The notes under the pieces: generated by a model | Database searches by the model: none | The model's input: only the letters and a program-made list of their open reading frames with translations | Told to the model about the DNA's origin: nothing | Position numbers and translations under genes: made by a program | In this document: piece after piece, positions 25,974 through 34,742 of the stretch | Numbering within the stretch: position 1 is the stretch's first letter | Layout of the letters: every line of letters starts with the position of its first letter | NCBI GenBank assembly: GCA_036625225.1 | Contig: JAZKUF010000002.1 | Location: 930,001-994,000 of the forward strand | Direction: 5' to 3' | Length of the DNA: 64,000 nucleotides | DNA from: Accumulibacter jenkinsii | GTDB taxonomy: Bacteria > Pseudomonadota > Gammaproteobacteria > Burkholderiales > Rhodocyclaceae

Positions 25974-26917
25974 TGGCCGGCCAAAAGGGTCTCCAGGATG
26001 GCTTCTGCCCCCTGATCGCGCAAGGTCTGCGCCAGCTCCCGGCCGATCGATTCGCCGTCATCGGGAGCGCCCCAGAGTTCCCCGGCAATCATCTGCTGCC
26101 CATCCGGCGTCGCGACCAGGCCACGCAGCCAGAGGCGATCGTTCTCGATCAGGGCATAGGCCGCGAGCGGCAGCTGGCAGCTGCCGCCGAGCGCCCGTGA
26201 AAAAGCCCTTTCGGCGCCGACACAGCGGGCACTGGCGAGATCGTTGAGTGGCGAGAGCAGCGCGAGGACCTCGCTGCGCGCCGAGCAGACCTCGATGCCG
26301 AGCACGCCCTGCCCCGGCGCCGGCAACGACTGCTCGGGAGTCAGCACGGCACGGATGCGCGCTCCCAGACCCAGGCGCAGCAGGCCGGCGGCAGCGAGGA
26401 TGATTGCGTCGTACTCGCCGGCATCGAGCTTGCGCAAGCGCGTATCGAGATTGCCGCGCAGGCTGCGAATGACGAGTTGGGGATGGCCGGCGCGCAGGAT
26501 CGCTTCGCGCCGCAGGCTGGAGGTGCCGACCACCGCCCCCGCCGGCAACTCGTCGAGCCTGGCAAAGTGATTGGAAACGAAAGCATCACAGGGATTCTCG
26601 CGCGCCGAGATGGCCGCCAGGACAAAGCCCTCGGGCATCTCCATCGGCAGATCCTTCATCGAATGCACCGCGAGATCGGCCCTCCCCTGCTGCATCGCGA
26701 CCTCCAGTTCCTTGATGAACAAGCCCTTGCCACCGATCGCCGACAGCGGGCGGTCAAGAATCTGATCGCCGCGGGTGCTCATGCCGAGAATGTCGACCGG
26801 CTGCTGGGGGTAGCATTCCGCCAGCCGACCGCGGACATGCTCCGCCTGCCACAGGGCAAGGCGCGATTCACGCGAGGCGATGACCAGACGTGACGGAAGG
26901 GGATGGGCAGCGATCAA
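25970..26917 (-). CDS. hemC: hydroxymethylbilane synthase (porphobilinogen deaminase)
   Basis: Polymerises four porphobilinogens on a dipyrromethane cofactor. The 315 residues match the family. Visible are LVIASRESRLALWQAEHVRG, GDQILDRPLSAIGGKGLFIK, DLAVHSMKDLP, VGTSSLRREAILRA, RGNLDTRLRKLDAGEYDAII, LPAPGQGVLGIEV and the cofactor cysteine in LGGSCQLPLAAYA. No ATG is available near the conserved start. I use the TTG at 26917 (sixteen codons inside a longer TTG frame from 26965), because it sits just before the family start and has GGAA about 8 bases upstream. A GCCGGCGCGCCGGC palindrome covers 26950-26963. It heads hemCDXY, after the algZR genes. Confidence 0.93.
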   Translation of the reverse strand: MIAAHPLPSRLVIASRESRLALWQAEHVRGRLAECYPQQPVDILGMSTRGDQILDRPLSAIGGKGLFIKELEVAMQQGRADLAVHSMKDLPMEMPEGFVLAAISARENPCDAFVSNHFARLDELPAGAVVGTSSLRREAILRAGHPQLVIRSLRGNLDTRLRKLDAGEYDAIILAAAGLLRLGLGARIRAVLTPEQSLPAPGQGVLGIEVCSARSEVLALLSPLNDLASARCVGAERAFSRALGGSCQLPLAAYALIENDRLWLRGLVATPDGQQMIAGELWGAPDDGESIGRELAQTLRDQGAEAILETLLAGQ

Positions 26918-27079
26918 GAGAGGATTCCGGTAAGGTGGCAAGCGGACTTGCCGGCGCGCCGGCAATCGAAGGGCGGGACGACGCCCCGAAACGCGCGCTT
27001 GGCGGAGCCGATTCTAGCATGCGCGCCGACGGCGCGTAATCGCTGCCCTGGCCTGCCGCGCGCGACCCGCAGGCGTCCC

Positions 27080-27859
27080 TCAGACGTCGATCCGGCGGGC
27101 GTAGGATCTCACCAGGGGCCACTGCCGCCGACTGACCGGAAGCCGTTCCGGCAGATCGCGCAACATCGCCTGCCACTGCGTCTCGGCGTCGTCGGCGACA
27201 CTCTTCTCGAAACCGATAATCGCCTCCCTCGCCACCAGTATGCTGCGATGCAGGCGGATGAAGGTGTCGCCAAACTCCTGTTCGAGGTGGGTCAGGGACT
27301 CGTCGAGCAAGTATTCACGATCACGCGTGCGGGCGGTGACGTACTTCAGGTCAGCCTTGAGGTAGATGATCCCGACTACCGGTATCAGCAGCAGACGACC
27401 GCGTTCGTGAGAGGAGAGATGGGTACGCATCGAGGACCGCCGGGGGATGGGTGGCGCCGGCGTCAGCGCACGGCTCTGCCGCACCTTCTGCAGCGCTGCC
27501 AGCAGACGCTGCGCGCGCACCGGCTTCAGCAGGTAGTCGACGGCATTGAGGTCGAAGGCCTGCACGGCGTAAGCGTCAAAAGCGGTGACGAAGATCACCG
27601 CCGGCGGCTGTTCGAGCAGCGACAACTGGCGCGCGAGTTCCATGCCGCTCATCCTCGGCATGCGAATGTCGATCAGTGCCACCTCGATCCGGTGCTCGGC
27701 GATCGCGGCCAGTGCGCGCTGGCCGTTCTCGACTTCGGCGACGACTTCGTTCGGCAACTCCGGCGCGATGTCGGCCAGCAGGTCGCGCAGTCGCGCGCGC
27801 GCCGGCGCTTCGTCGTCGACGATCATCAGCGTCAGGGGGAAACTCTTTGCCGCAGTCAT
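27080..27859 (-). CDS. algR: AlgR/LytTR-family response regulator
   Basis: DNA-binding response regulator of 259 residues. The receiver domain (about 8-125) has the acidic pair in MIVDDEAPARARL, the phosphoacceptor Asp in VALIDIRMPRMSG, and FVTAFDAYAVQAFDLNAVDY with the family Lys in LLKPV. The C-terminal LytTR domain (about 155-255: LLLIPVVGIIYLKADLKYVT, YLLDESLTHLEQEFGDTFIR, LHRSILVAREAI) binds direct repeats. In Pseudomonas AlgR controls alginate and type IV pilus genes and is also located next to hemC and argH; the regulon here is unknown. The ATG at 27859 overlaps the kinase stop by one base (TGATG). Confidence 0.9.
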   Translation of the reverse strand: MTAAKSFPLTLMIVDDEAPARARLRDLLADIAPELPNEVVAEVENGQRALAAIAEHRIEVALIDIRMPRMSGMELARQLSLLEQPPAVIFVTAFDAYAVQAFDLNAVDYLLKPVRAQRLLAALQKVRQSRALTPAPPIPRRSSMRTHLSSHERGRLLLIPVVGIIYLKADLKYVTARTRDREYLLDESLTHLEQEFGDTFIRLHRSILVAREAIIGFEKSVADDAETQWQAMLRDLPERLPVSRRQWPLVRSYARRIDV

Positions 27860-28902
27860 CACGGCCAGTCGCCGCGGCAGGGCAGGACGATGAGTACGCG
27901 ATACTCGCAGCGGCCGTCAGCGCGCAGGATCTCGCCCGCCTGCAACCGGGCTTCGAGATCGTAGTACAGGGCCAGGCGTTCCCGGATGTTGTCGAGAGCC
28001 ATGTGGTTCCCCCGCTGATAATCGCCTCCCTGAGCGCATGGATTGACGACCTCGACCTGAAGTTCGTCAGCGAGACGCAGCAGGCGGACGCGGATGACGC
28101 CGCTCTCGTGTGCGGGCTCGATGCCATGATAGATGGCGTTCTCCAGCAGCGGCTGCAGCAGGAGCGGCGGCACCTCGAGGTCGAGCGGCACCTCGCCCAT
28201 CTGCCACTCGACGTTCAGGCGATCGCCAAGACGCAGCGTTTCGAGGTCGAGATACTGGCGACACAGCGTGATCTCGTCAGCCAAGGGTACGAGGTCTCGC
28301 GGCTCGCGCATCAAGGCGCGAAAAAGCTCGGCCATTTCCTCGATCGCCGTCTCGGCACGTCGGGGATCCAGGCGAATCAGCGAAATCACTGCGTTGAGGC
28401 TGTTGAACAGGAAGTGGGGTCGGATGCGGGCGCTCAACGACAGCAGTCGCGCCTCGGCCAGCGACGGTGACAGGGCGCGCAACCGCAAGGCAAGGTAGGA
28501 CAGCATGAAAGCGGCTGTCATCCCGCCGAGCAGCCCCGCTCTCATCTGGCGCTGCCACCCCCCTTCGTCGAACAGCAGCAAGCGCGCGAAATCGGTCAAC
28601 AGCAGCGCTGACGCCGCCGCCAGCAAGACGACCAGCGCCCGCCCGAGCCAGACGGTGACACGCCGCAAGCGCTCGCCGAGCAGCGCGAGCAGGGCGAGAT
28701 TGAAGAGCAGCAGGGGCTGCACCCAGGGCGCCAGGTCAATGTAGTGCTGTACGGCGTCGCTGATGCCCTCGCTCTGCAGGAGAGCGGCGACCGCTGCCAG
28801 GAGGTTCACCCCGAGCAGGATACGCAGCATGACTCCAGCATTGCGGAAATCGGGCAGCGGCTGGGCAGCCTGGATTTGCCTTATACTTGCCATCACTCGC
28901 AT
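27859..28902 (-). CDS. algZ: AlgZ/FimS-type sensor histidine kinase
   Basis: Inner-membrane kinase of the LytS/AlgZ class, 347 residues, partner of the adjacent AlgR. Four to five hydrophobic helices fill about residues 25-145 (LRILLGVNLLAAVAALL, PLLLFNLALLALLGE, ALVVLLAAASALLLTDFARL, AAFMLSYLALRLR). The His_kinase domain has RPHFLFNSLNAVISLIRLDP with the phosphorylated His and LLLQPLLENAIYHGIE as N-box. The glycine-rich G-boxes of classical kinases are reduced, as is usual for this class. The start is ATG 28902, or ATG 28893 three codons in. It is divergent from argH with a 52-bp gap, the order known from pseudomonads. Confidence 0.89.
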   Translation of the reverse strand: MRVMASIRQIQAAQPLPDFRNAGVMLRILLGVNLLAAVAALLQSEGISDAVQHYIDLAPWVQPLLLFNLALLALLGERLRRVTVWLGRALVVLLAAASALLLTDFARLLLFDEGGWQRQMRAGLLGGMTAAFMLSYLALRLRALSPSLAEARLLSLSARIRPHFLFNSLNAVISLIRLDPRRAETAIEEMAELFRALMREPRDLVPLADEITLCRQYLDLETLRLGDRLNVEWQMGEVPLDLEVPPLLLQPLLENAIYHGIEPAHESGVIRVRLLRLADELQVEVVNPCAQGGDYQRGNHMALDNIRERLALYYDLEARLQAGEILRADGRCEYRVLIVLPCRGDWP

Positions 28903-28954
28903 CAGCGCCTGTGCAGGATTCCACGAGTGATTTTAGCCCAGGAACCACTCCCCT

Positions 28955-30340
28955 ATGAGCGAAATGGATTCATCTCAATACACTTGGGCCGGCCGCTTCT
29001 CCGAACCCATGTCCGAACTGGTCAAACGCTACACCGCATCGGTGGATTTCGACCGCCGCCTGTGGCGGCACGACATCCGGGCGTCGCTCGCACACGCCAC
29101 CATGCTCGCCAGACAGGGAATCATCAGCGGCGACGATCTCGCCGACATCGAGCGCGGCATGGCGCAGGTGGCGCGAGAGATCGAAGCCGGCAGCTTCGTC
29201 TGGTCACTCGACCTCGAAGACGTGCACCTCAATATCGAGAAACGCCTGACCGCGCTGGTCGGTGATGCCGGCAAGCGCCTGCATACCGGGCGCTCGCGCA
29301 ATGACCAGGTGGCCACCGACATTCGCCTCTACCTGCGTGACGCGATCGACGACATCGCCGCCCTCCTCGGCGAGTTCCAGAAGCGCCTGCTCGATCTCGC
29401 CCAACAGGAAGCGGCCACTGCACTGCCGGGCTTCACCCACCTCCAGGTCGCACAGCCGATCACCTTCGGCCATCATCTGCTGGCCTACTTCGAAATGACG
29501 CGGCGTGACGGCGAGCGCTTCGCCGACTGTCGCCGCCGCTGCAACCGTCTTCCCCTCGGTGCAGCAGCACTGGCCGGCACGACGTACCCGATCGACCGCC
29601 AGGCGGTCGCCGACCTGCTGGCTTTCGACGGGGTCTGCGAAAACTCGCTCGACGCGGTTTCCGACCGCGATTTCGCGATTGAATTCTGTGCCGCCAGCGC
29701 ACTGCTGATGATGCATCTGTCGCGCCTGTCGGAAGAACTGGTGCTGTGGATGAATCCTCGTTTCGGCTTCATCAGGCTCGCCGACCGCTTCTGCACCGGC
29801 AGTTCGATCATGCCGCAGAAGAAGAATCCCGACGTTCCCGAACTCGCGCGCGGCAAGACCGGGCGCGTCTACGGTGACCTGACGGCACTGCTGACCCTGA
29901 TGAAAGGCCAGCCGCTGGCCTACAACAAGGACAACCAGGAAGACAAGGAACCGCTCTTCGATGCCATTGACACGGTAACCGACACGCTGCGGATCTTTGT
30001 CGAGCTGATTCCCGGCATCGCCACCCGCCCGGACAACATGCGCGACGCCCTGCAGCAGGGATTTGCCACCGCCACCGACCTGGCCGACTATCTGACCCGC
30101 AAGGGCCTGCCTTTCCGCGATGCGCACGCGGCAGTCGGACTGGCTGTTCGCCACGCGGAGCAACTCGGCGTTGATCTCGCACAGCTGTCTCTTGCCGCAT
30201 TGCAGCAGTTCTCGCCCCTGATCACCGATGATGTCTTCGCCGTCCTGACCATCGAGGGGTCGCTGGCGGCACGCGATCACCTCGGGGGCACGGCGCCGCA
30301 GCAGGTGCTGGACGCCATCGCGCGCGCGCGCCGTCACTAG
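28955..30340 (+). CDS. argH: argininosuccinate lyase
   Basis: Splits argininosuccinate to arginine and fumarate, the last step of arginine synthesis. The 461 residues match the family. Visible are WAGRFSEPMSELVKRYTASV near the start, DLEDVHLNIEKRL, LHTGRSRNDQVATDIRLYLR, TALPGFTHLQVAQPITFGHH with the catalytic His, and the family signature GSSIMPQKKNPDVPELARGK. The ATG at 28955 follows CAGGAA by 11 bases; an ATG three codons later is possible. A protein kinase gene starts 20 bases after its stop and is likely co-transcribed. Confidence 0.95.
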   Translation: MSEMDSSQYTWAGRFSEPMSELVKRYTASVDFDRRLWRHDIRASLAHATMLARQGIISGDDLADIERGMAQVAREIEAGSFVWSLDLEDVHLNIEKRLTALVGDAGKRLHTGRSRNDQVATDIRLYLRDAIDDIAALLGEFQKRLLDLAQQEAATALPGFTHLQVAQPITFGHHLLAYFEMTRRDGERFADCRRRCNRLPLGAAALAGTTYPIDRQAVADLLAFDGVCENSLDAVSDRDFAIEFCAASALLMMHLSRLSEELVLWMNPRFGFIRLADRFCTGSSIMPQKKNPDVPELARGKTGRVYGDLTALLTLMKGQPLAYNKDNQEDKEPLFDAIDTVTDTLRIFVELIPGIATRPDNMRDALQQGFATATDLADYLTRKGLPFRDAHAAVGLAVRHAEQLGVDLAQLSLAALQQFSPLITDDVFAVLTIEGSLAARDHLGGTAPQQVLDAIARARRH

Positions 30341-30360
30341 GTCCGTGCCGCCACCGACGC

Positions 30361-31647
30361 ATGGAGAAGCTCGGCAAGTACGAGTTGGTGCGTGAAATCG
30401 GTCGCGGTGCGACATCTACCGTCTATCTCGCCAGCGACCCCTTCAGCCGGCGCGAGGTGGCGGTCAAGGTCGCAGCTCCCGGGATTCTGAAAGATCCCGC
30501 GCGCGGCCAGCTCTACACGCACCTGTTTCTCAACGAAGCGGCGCTGGTCGGCAAGCTCTCGCATCCGCACATCGTGCAGACCCACGATGCCGTGGTCGAC
30601 GACCACCTCTGCTACATCGTCATGGAATACGTGGCCGGCGGAACCCTCGAGACCGCTTGTTCGGCTGAGCGACTGCTGCCCCTGGAGCGCGTCCTCGAGA
30701 TCATCTTCAAGTGCACGCGAGCGCTCGATTTCGCTGTCCGGGCCGGCATCACGCATCGCGACATCAAACCGGCCAACATACTCTTTACCGACGCCGATCA
30801 CCACCATGGCGACATCAAGATATCCGATTTTGGCGCCGCCATCATCAGCTCGCCCGAGCACACGCTGGTGCTCGGCATTGGCTCCCCGGCCTACATGTCG
30901 CCGCAGCAGGTCAAGGATCAGCCGCTCGATCACCAGACCGACATCTATTCACTCGGCGTCGTCATGTACCAGCTGCTGACCGGCAAACTGCCTTTTCAGG
31001 CACGCAACAGCTACGACCTGATCTACCAGATCATCAACACCGAGCCCCGCCGGCCTTCGGCCGTGCGCAGCGACATTCCGGCGGCGCTCGACGCCATCGT
31101 TACCCGGGCAATGAGCAAGAGACTCGAGCACCGCTACGGCACCTGGAGCCAATTTTCCCATGATCTGGCAGAGGCGTTTCGCGGTGGCCGAGTCGATCTG
31201 CCGAGCGCCCGGATTGCTGACTTCGAGAAATTCGACACCCTGCGCTCGTTCACCTTCTTCGCCGATTTTACCGACATCGAAATATGGGAGGTGGTCAGCT
31301 TTTCCGAATGGAGTCGGGTGTCGCCGGGCACGGTGGTGATCGTCGACAGCCATGCCGGCGATTGTTTCTACTTCGTCGCCGAGGGCGAGTTGAAAGTGCT
31401 CAAGAACGGCATGATCCTCGATCTGTTGACCACCGGGGAATGCTTCGGCGAGATGGCCGTGATCGGCAAGACGATGACCAGGCGGGGCGCCGACATCGTC
31501 GCCCTGACCAACGCCAAGCTGGTGCAAATCACCGGCAGCGCCCTGCAAGGTTCTTCCGAAACCTGTCGCATGCACTTCTACCAGTCCTTCCTGGCGGTCC
31601 TCAGTGCCCGTCTGACGGCGGCAAACGTCCGCCTCGTTTCGTTCTGA
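30361..31647 (+). CDS. Ser/Thr protein kinase fused to a cyclic-nucleotide-binding domain
   Basis: 428 residues with no membrane segment. The Hanks-type kinase domain (about 1-275) is complete: glycine loop EIGRGATSTVY, VAIK-type lysine in VAVKVA (about 36), catalytic loop ITHRDIKPANILF, DFG in ISDFGAA, activation segment GSPAYMSPQQ and DIYSLGVVMYQLLTGKLPF. The C-terminal part (about 290-428) is a cNMP-binding/Crp-like fold: FSEWSRVSPGTVVIVDSHAG, FYFVAEGELKVLKNGMILDL, and GECFGEMAVIGKTMTRRGAD, where GEMA is the phosphate-binding-cassette segment. This implies allosteric control of a kinase by a nucleotide, analogous to eukaryotic PKG but with the order reversed. Ligand and substrates are unknown. 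It is 20 bp downstream of argH. Confidence 0.9.
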   Translation: MEKLGKYELVREIGRGATSTVYLASDPFSRREVAVKVAAPGILKDPARGQLYTHLFLNEAALVGKLSHPHIVQTHDAVVDDHLCYIVMEYVAGGTLETACSAERLLPLERVLEIIFKCTRALDFAVRAGITHRDIKPANILFTDADHHHGDIKISDFGAAIISSPEHTLVLGIGSPAYMSPQQVKDQPLDHQTDIYSLGVVMYQLLTGKLPFQARNSYDLIYQIINTEPRRPSAVRSDIPAALDAIVTRAMSKRLEHRYGTWSQFSHDLAEAFRGGRVDLPSARIADFEKFDTLRSFTFFADFTDIEIWEVVSFSEWSRVSPGTVVIVDSHAGDCFYFVAEGELKVLKNGMILDLLTTGECFGEMAVIGKTMTRRGADIVALTNAKLVQITGSALQGSSETCRMHFYQSFLAVLSARLTAANVRLVSF

Positions 31648-31667
31648 AAAAAAAGCCGCCGGCCCGA

Positions 31668-32198
31668 TCAGTGGCCGCACCAGGGAGCAACGCCGTTGAA
31701 GCCCATCAGGGCCGGTCGCTGATAGCTCGTGCGGACGATGCCGGTAGTTGCATCGAACAGCACATCGAAACGGGCGAGCTGATTCCACGAGTCGCAGAAC
31801 TGCCACTCCCAGACCAGCTCGTTGCGCGCCTTGAAATAGCTGGTCCACTGCGGGACCGGCGGGCCGATCAGCCTCAGCACGCCTTCCTGGTCGGTTTTCC
31901 CCGGCTCGATGCGGGCGAAGTGGGCCATGTCGAGGACCGGCTCGATGTGCTGCAGTCGTCCTCGCGGATCGATGAAGACCATGAACGTCTGCGCCCCTGC
32001 GGGTCCGCGCGGGTAAGCCAGCTGCTCGCTGTCATCGGCATTCCGCCAGCCCAGCGCCGGCGTGCCCATGCTCGCAATCACCTCGGAGCGGGTGGCCACC
32101 CCGGCCTGCAAACCACGCCCGTCATAACCGGCACAGGCCGCCAGAAGAAGCACAGCGACCAGGAGCGACAGCGATTGGCACAGCGATCGAGCCTTCAT
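31668..32198 (-). CDS. outer-membrane-assembly-like lipoprotein
   Basis: 176-residue lipoprotein. The signal peptide ends in a lipobox LLAAC (Cys at about residue 21), followed by AGYDGRGLQAGVATRSEVIA, then SMGTPALGWRNADDSEQLAY and FIDPRGRLQHIEPVLD. The pattern of an early GVATRSEVIASMGTPALGW segment resembles BamE/SmpA-like small lipoproteins, but the protein is longer and this is only a similarity of layout. The start is the ATG at 32198 with AGGAGAGAG upstream. It is convergent with the kinase gene, with 20 bases between the stops; eight T in a row on the minus strand at 31654-31647 may help termination. The role is unknown. Confidence 0.8.
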   Translation of the reverse strand: MKARSLCQSLSLLVAVLLLAACAGYDGRGLQAGVATRSEVIASMGTPALGWRNADDSEQLAYPRGPAGAQTFMVFIDPRGRLQHIEPVLDMAHFARIEPGKTDQEGVLRLIGPPVPQWTSYFKARNELVWEWQFCDSWNQLARFDVLFDATTGIVRTSYQRPALMGFNGVAPWCGH

Positions 32199-32314
32199 GA
32201 TCTCTCTCCTGCCCATCAGTACCTGACCCGAGGACGGCAACAGGCCCGAAGACTGCCTCGATGGCCTGGTCAGGATCACGCGAAAAGGAAAAGGGGCGGG
32301 CCAGCCGCCGACGA

Positions 32315-32638
32315 TCAGACGGGATCGACCAGACCTTCGAGCAGTTTCTGCAACTCACCGTCCTGATACATCTCGCGCATGATGTCGCAGCCGCCGACAA
32401 ACTCGCCGCGCACGTAGAGCTGCGGGATGGTTGGCCAGTTGGCATATTCCTTGATGCCGTTGCGAATCTCCGGATTGTCGAGCACATTGACGCTCATGAA
32501 GCTGGAGACACCGCACGCCTTCAGGATCTGCACGGTGGTCGCCGAAAAACCGCATTGCGGAAACTGTGGCGTTCCCTTCATGTAGAGCACTACCGGGTTG
32601 CTCGTGACCTGATCCTTGATCAATTGCTGGATGTCCAT
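32315..32638 (-). CDS. grxD: monothiol glutaredoxin (Grx4 family)
   Basis: Cytosolic CGFS-type glutaredoxin of 107 residues, which binds or carries a [2Fe-2S] cluster with BolA-type partners rather than acting as a disulfide reductase. Visible are VVLYMKGTPQFPQCGFS with the single active Cys, NVLDNPEIRNGIKEYANWPT, IPQLYVRGEFVGGCDI (cis-Pro and GG glutathione site) and the C-terminal MYQDGELQKLL. The start is the ATG at 32638, since upstream in-frame codons lie beyond the family start. A good promoter precedes it inside prmC. The order hemA-prfA-prmC-grxD is typical of betaproteobacteria. Confidence 0.94.
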   Translation of the reverse strand: MDIQQLIKDQVTSNPVVLYMKGTPQFPQCGFSATTVQILKACGVSSFMSVNVLDNPEIRNGIKEYANWPTIPQLYVRGEFVGGCDIMREMYQDGELQKLLEGLVDPV

Positions 32639-32679
32639 GATGAAACCTCGCAAGTCGTCGATAAAAGGGGTTAATGATT

Positions 32680-32709
32680 AGTCTACCGCCTGGCGGCATT
32701 CATCGTCAA
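32680..32709 (-). promoter_or_regulatory. sigma70-type promoter for grxD
   Basis: On the minus strand TTGACG (forward 32704-32709) and TAGACT (32680-32685) are 18 bases apart, pointing at grxD with a leader of about 35 bases. The boxes overlap the last codons of prmC, so grxD can be expressed separately from the hemA-prfA-prmC transcript. Confidence 0.6.
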
Positions 32710-33534
32710 CGCGGCGAACCCACCGCTGACCCGTTCGATCCCCGCCAGGTCCGACCATGAAGCCACCCCGCAAAAGCCTTCGGCAGATAACAGCGCGCGC
32801 ACCGTGGCCGCCTGCTCATGCCCGTGCTCGATCAGCAGGCCACCGCCGGGCAGCAGGTGCGCCGCAGCGCCGCTGACGATGACCCGAATGCAGGCCAGCC
32901 CGTCGCCGTCGACGACGCCGTCGGTCAGTGCCATCGGCGGCTCGAAAGGCAATCCATCTCGCAGCAGATGGGGATCGCCGGCGACGACATACGGCGGGTT
33001 GGCGACAATCAGGTCGAAACGCTGCCCCGCGAGCGGCGCGTACCAGTCGCCGCCGAGCAAGCTGACCGCCGCCAGATGCCGGCAGGCATTGGCGCGCGCC
33101 ACTTCGAGCGCCGCCGGTGAAAGATCGACGGCAGTCACCGTGGCCCTCGGCAGCAGGCATTTCAGGGTCACTGCGAGCACCCCCGAACCGGTGCCGAGAT
33201 CGACCAGCTGCGGCGCCGGCAGGCCCTGCAAAATCGGCAGGGCCAGTTCCACCAGCAGTTCCGTTTCCGGGCGCGGAATCAGCACCGCCGGGGTGACCAG
33301 GAACTCGCGACCGTAGAACCCGGCCGAGCGCAACAGATAGGCCAGCGGCTCGCCAGCGGCCCGACGTCTGATCAGGGCCTCGAGGCACGCCCAGCGATCG
33401 GCCGCCAGGGGCCGTAGCGGATGCGCGAGCAGGTCGGCGTGCGTACAGCCGGCAACCTGCTCGACCAGCAGGCGGGCATCGAGTCGATCGAGCTGCCGGC
33501 TCGCTGCACGCCAGGCTTCGCCAATGCCGATCAT
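32683..33534 (-). CDS. prmC: peptide chain release factor N5-glutamine methyltransferase
   Basis: SAM-dependent enzyme that methylates the Gln of the GGQ motif in release factors; its substrate RF1 is encoded just upstream. The 283 residues match the family. An N-terminal helical domain (RLDARLLVEQVAGCTHADLL, RRAAGEPLAYLLRSAGFYGR) is followed by LIPRPETELLVELAL, the SAM-binding LVDLGTGSGVLAVTLK, DLSPAALEVARANA and the catalytic NPPY in LIVANPPYV. It starts 66 bases after prfA on the same strand. Confidence 0.94.
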   Translation of the reverse strand: MIGIGEAWRAASRQLDRLDARLLVEQVAGCTHADLLAHPLRPLAADRWACLEALIRRRAAGEPLAYLLRSAGFYGREFLVTPAVLIPRPETELLVELALPILQGLPAPQLVDLGTGSGVLAVTLKCLLPRATVTAVDLSPAALEVARANACRHLAAVSLLGGDWYAPLAGQRFDLIVANPPYVVAGDPHLLRDGLPFEPPMALTDGVVDGDGLACIRVIVSGAAAHLLPGGGLLIEHGHEQAATVRALLSAEGFCGVASWSDLAGIERVSGGFAALTMNAARR

Positions 33535-33600
33535 CAGCCGATGGTCAACGAAAGCCCCGCAGCGAGGGCGGATGTCGGCAGATCGCCATCCGCGAGCGCC

Positions 33601-34683
33601 TCAGTCGCTGTCGGCGAGCATGGCCAGTTGATCCGCCTGGTACTCGGCCGTCAGCGCGCTGATCAGGTCGTCGAGGTCGCCGTCCATGATCGCGTCCATT
33701 TTATACAGCGTCAGGTTGATGCGGTGCTCGGTCACTCGCCCCTGCGGGAAGTTGTAGGTCCGGATGCGCTCGGAACGGTCACCACTGCCGATCAGGTTTC
33801 TCCGCGTCGACGCGATGGCCGCGTGCTGTTCGCGCTCCTGCACGTCCCGGATGCGCGCCACCAGCACCGACAGCGCCTGCGCCTTGTTCTTGTGCTGCGA
33901 GCGATCGTCCTGACATTCGACGACGATCCCGGTCGGCAGGTGAGTAATGCGTACCGCCGAGTCGGTCTTGTTGATATGCTGACCGCCGGCACCCGATGCC
34001 CGGTAGGTGTCGACCCGGATCTCGGCCGGGTTGATCTGCACCTCCTCGAGCGCATCGGCTTCCGGCATGACGGCCACCGTGCACGCCGAGGTGTGGATGC
34101 GACCCTGCGTCTCGGTCTCCGGAACCCGTTGCACGCGATGGCCGCCGGACTCGAACTTGAGCCTCGAATAGACACCCTGGCCGACGATCCGCGCGATCAC
34201 TTCGCGGTAACCGCCAAGGTCGGAAGGATTGACCGAGATGACCTCGACCTGCCAGCGACGGCGCTCGGCATAACGCGTATACATGCGAAACAGACTGCCG
34301 GCAAAGAGCGCCGATTCATCGCCGCCGGTGCCGGCGCGGATTTCGAGAAAGACGTTGCGGTCGTCGTTCGCGTCCTTGGGCAGCAGCAACTTCTGGAGAT
34401 CGGCCTCGATCACCGGCAGCTGCTCTCTGGCGAGGGCGACCTCGGCTTCGGCCAACTCCCTCATTTCCGGATCGGCGAGCATGTCGAGGCCTGTCGAAAG
34501 GTCCGCCATGGCCTGCCGCCAGGCCTGATAAAGGGCGACCACGGGGCCCAGTTCGGCGTGCTCGCGCGACAGCCTGCGATACTCGGCGAGGTCGCTGGTC
34601 GCCTCACCGCTTGCCAGCATGCGATCGAGTTCAGCGAGACGGCCGGTGAGATGTTCTAGTTTGTCGCGGATGCTCGGGTTCAT
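33601..34683 (-). CDS. prfA: peptide chain release factor 1
   Basis: Recognises UAA and UAG stop codons and triggers peptide release. The 360 residues match E. coli RF1. The codon-recognition tripeptide is present as PET in VQRVPETETQGRIHTS (PxT type, PAT in E. coli), and the catalytic GGQ is in GAGGQHINKTDSAVR. Domain 1 has FLEIRAGTGGDESALFAG. The ATG at 34683 is 59 bases after the hemA stop; the hemA-prfA-prmC order is conserved widely. The GGQ glutamine is presumably methylated by the next gene product. Confidence 0.95.
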   Translation of the reverse strand: MNPSIRDKLEHLTGRLAELDRMLASGEATSDLAEYRRLSREHAELGPVVALYQAWRQAMADLSTGLDMLADPEMRELAEAEVALAREQLPVIEADLQKLLLPKDANDDRNVFLEIRAGTGGDESALFAGSLFRMYTRYAERRRWQVEVISVNPSDLGGYREVIARIVGQGVYSRLKFESGGHRVQRVPETETQGRIHTSACTVAVMPEADALEEVQINPAEIRVDTYRASGAGGQHINKTDSAVRITHLPTGIVVECQDDRSQHKNKAQALSVLVARIRDVQEREQHAAIASTRRNLIGSGDRSERIRTYNFPQGRVTEHRINLTLYKMDAIMDGDLDDLISALTAEYQADQLAMLADSD

Positions 34684-34742
34684 GTGAAAGTGGGGTCAGG
34701 CAGCAAGGCAGAATCGGTCGAGGATGCCCGTTACTCGCCGGG

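Noticed and set aside
26950..26963. Palindrome GCCGGCGCGCCGGC as a terminator or operator
   Set aside because: No T-run on either side and it lies just before the hemC start; GC-rich palindromes are frequent by chance here.
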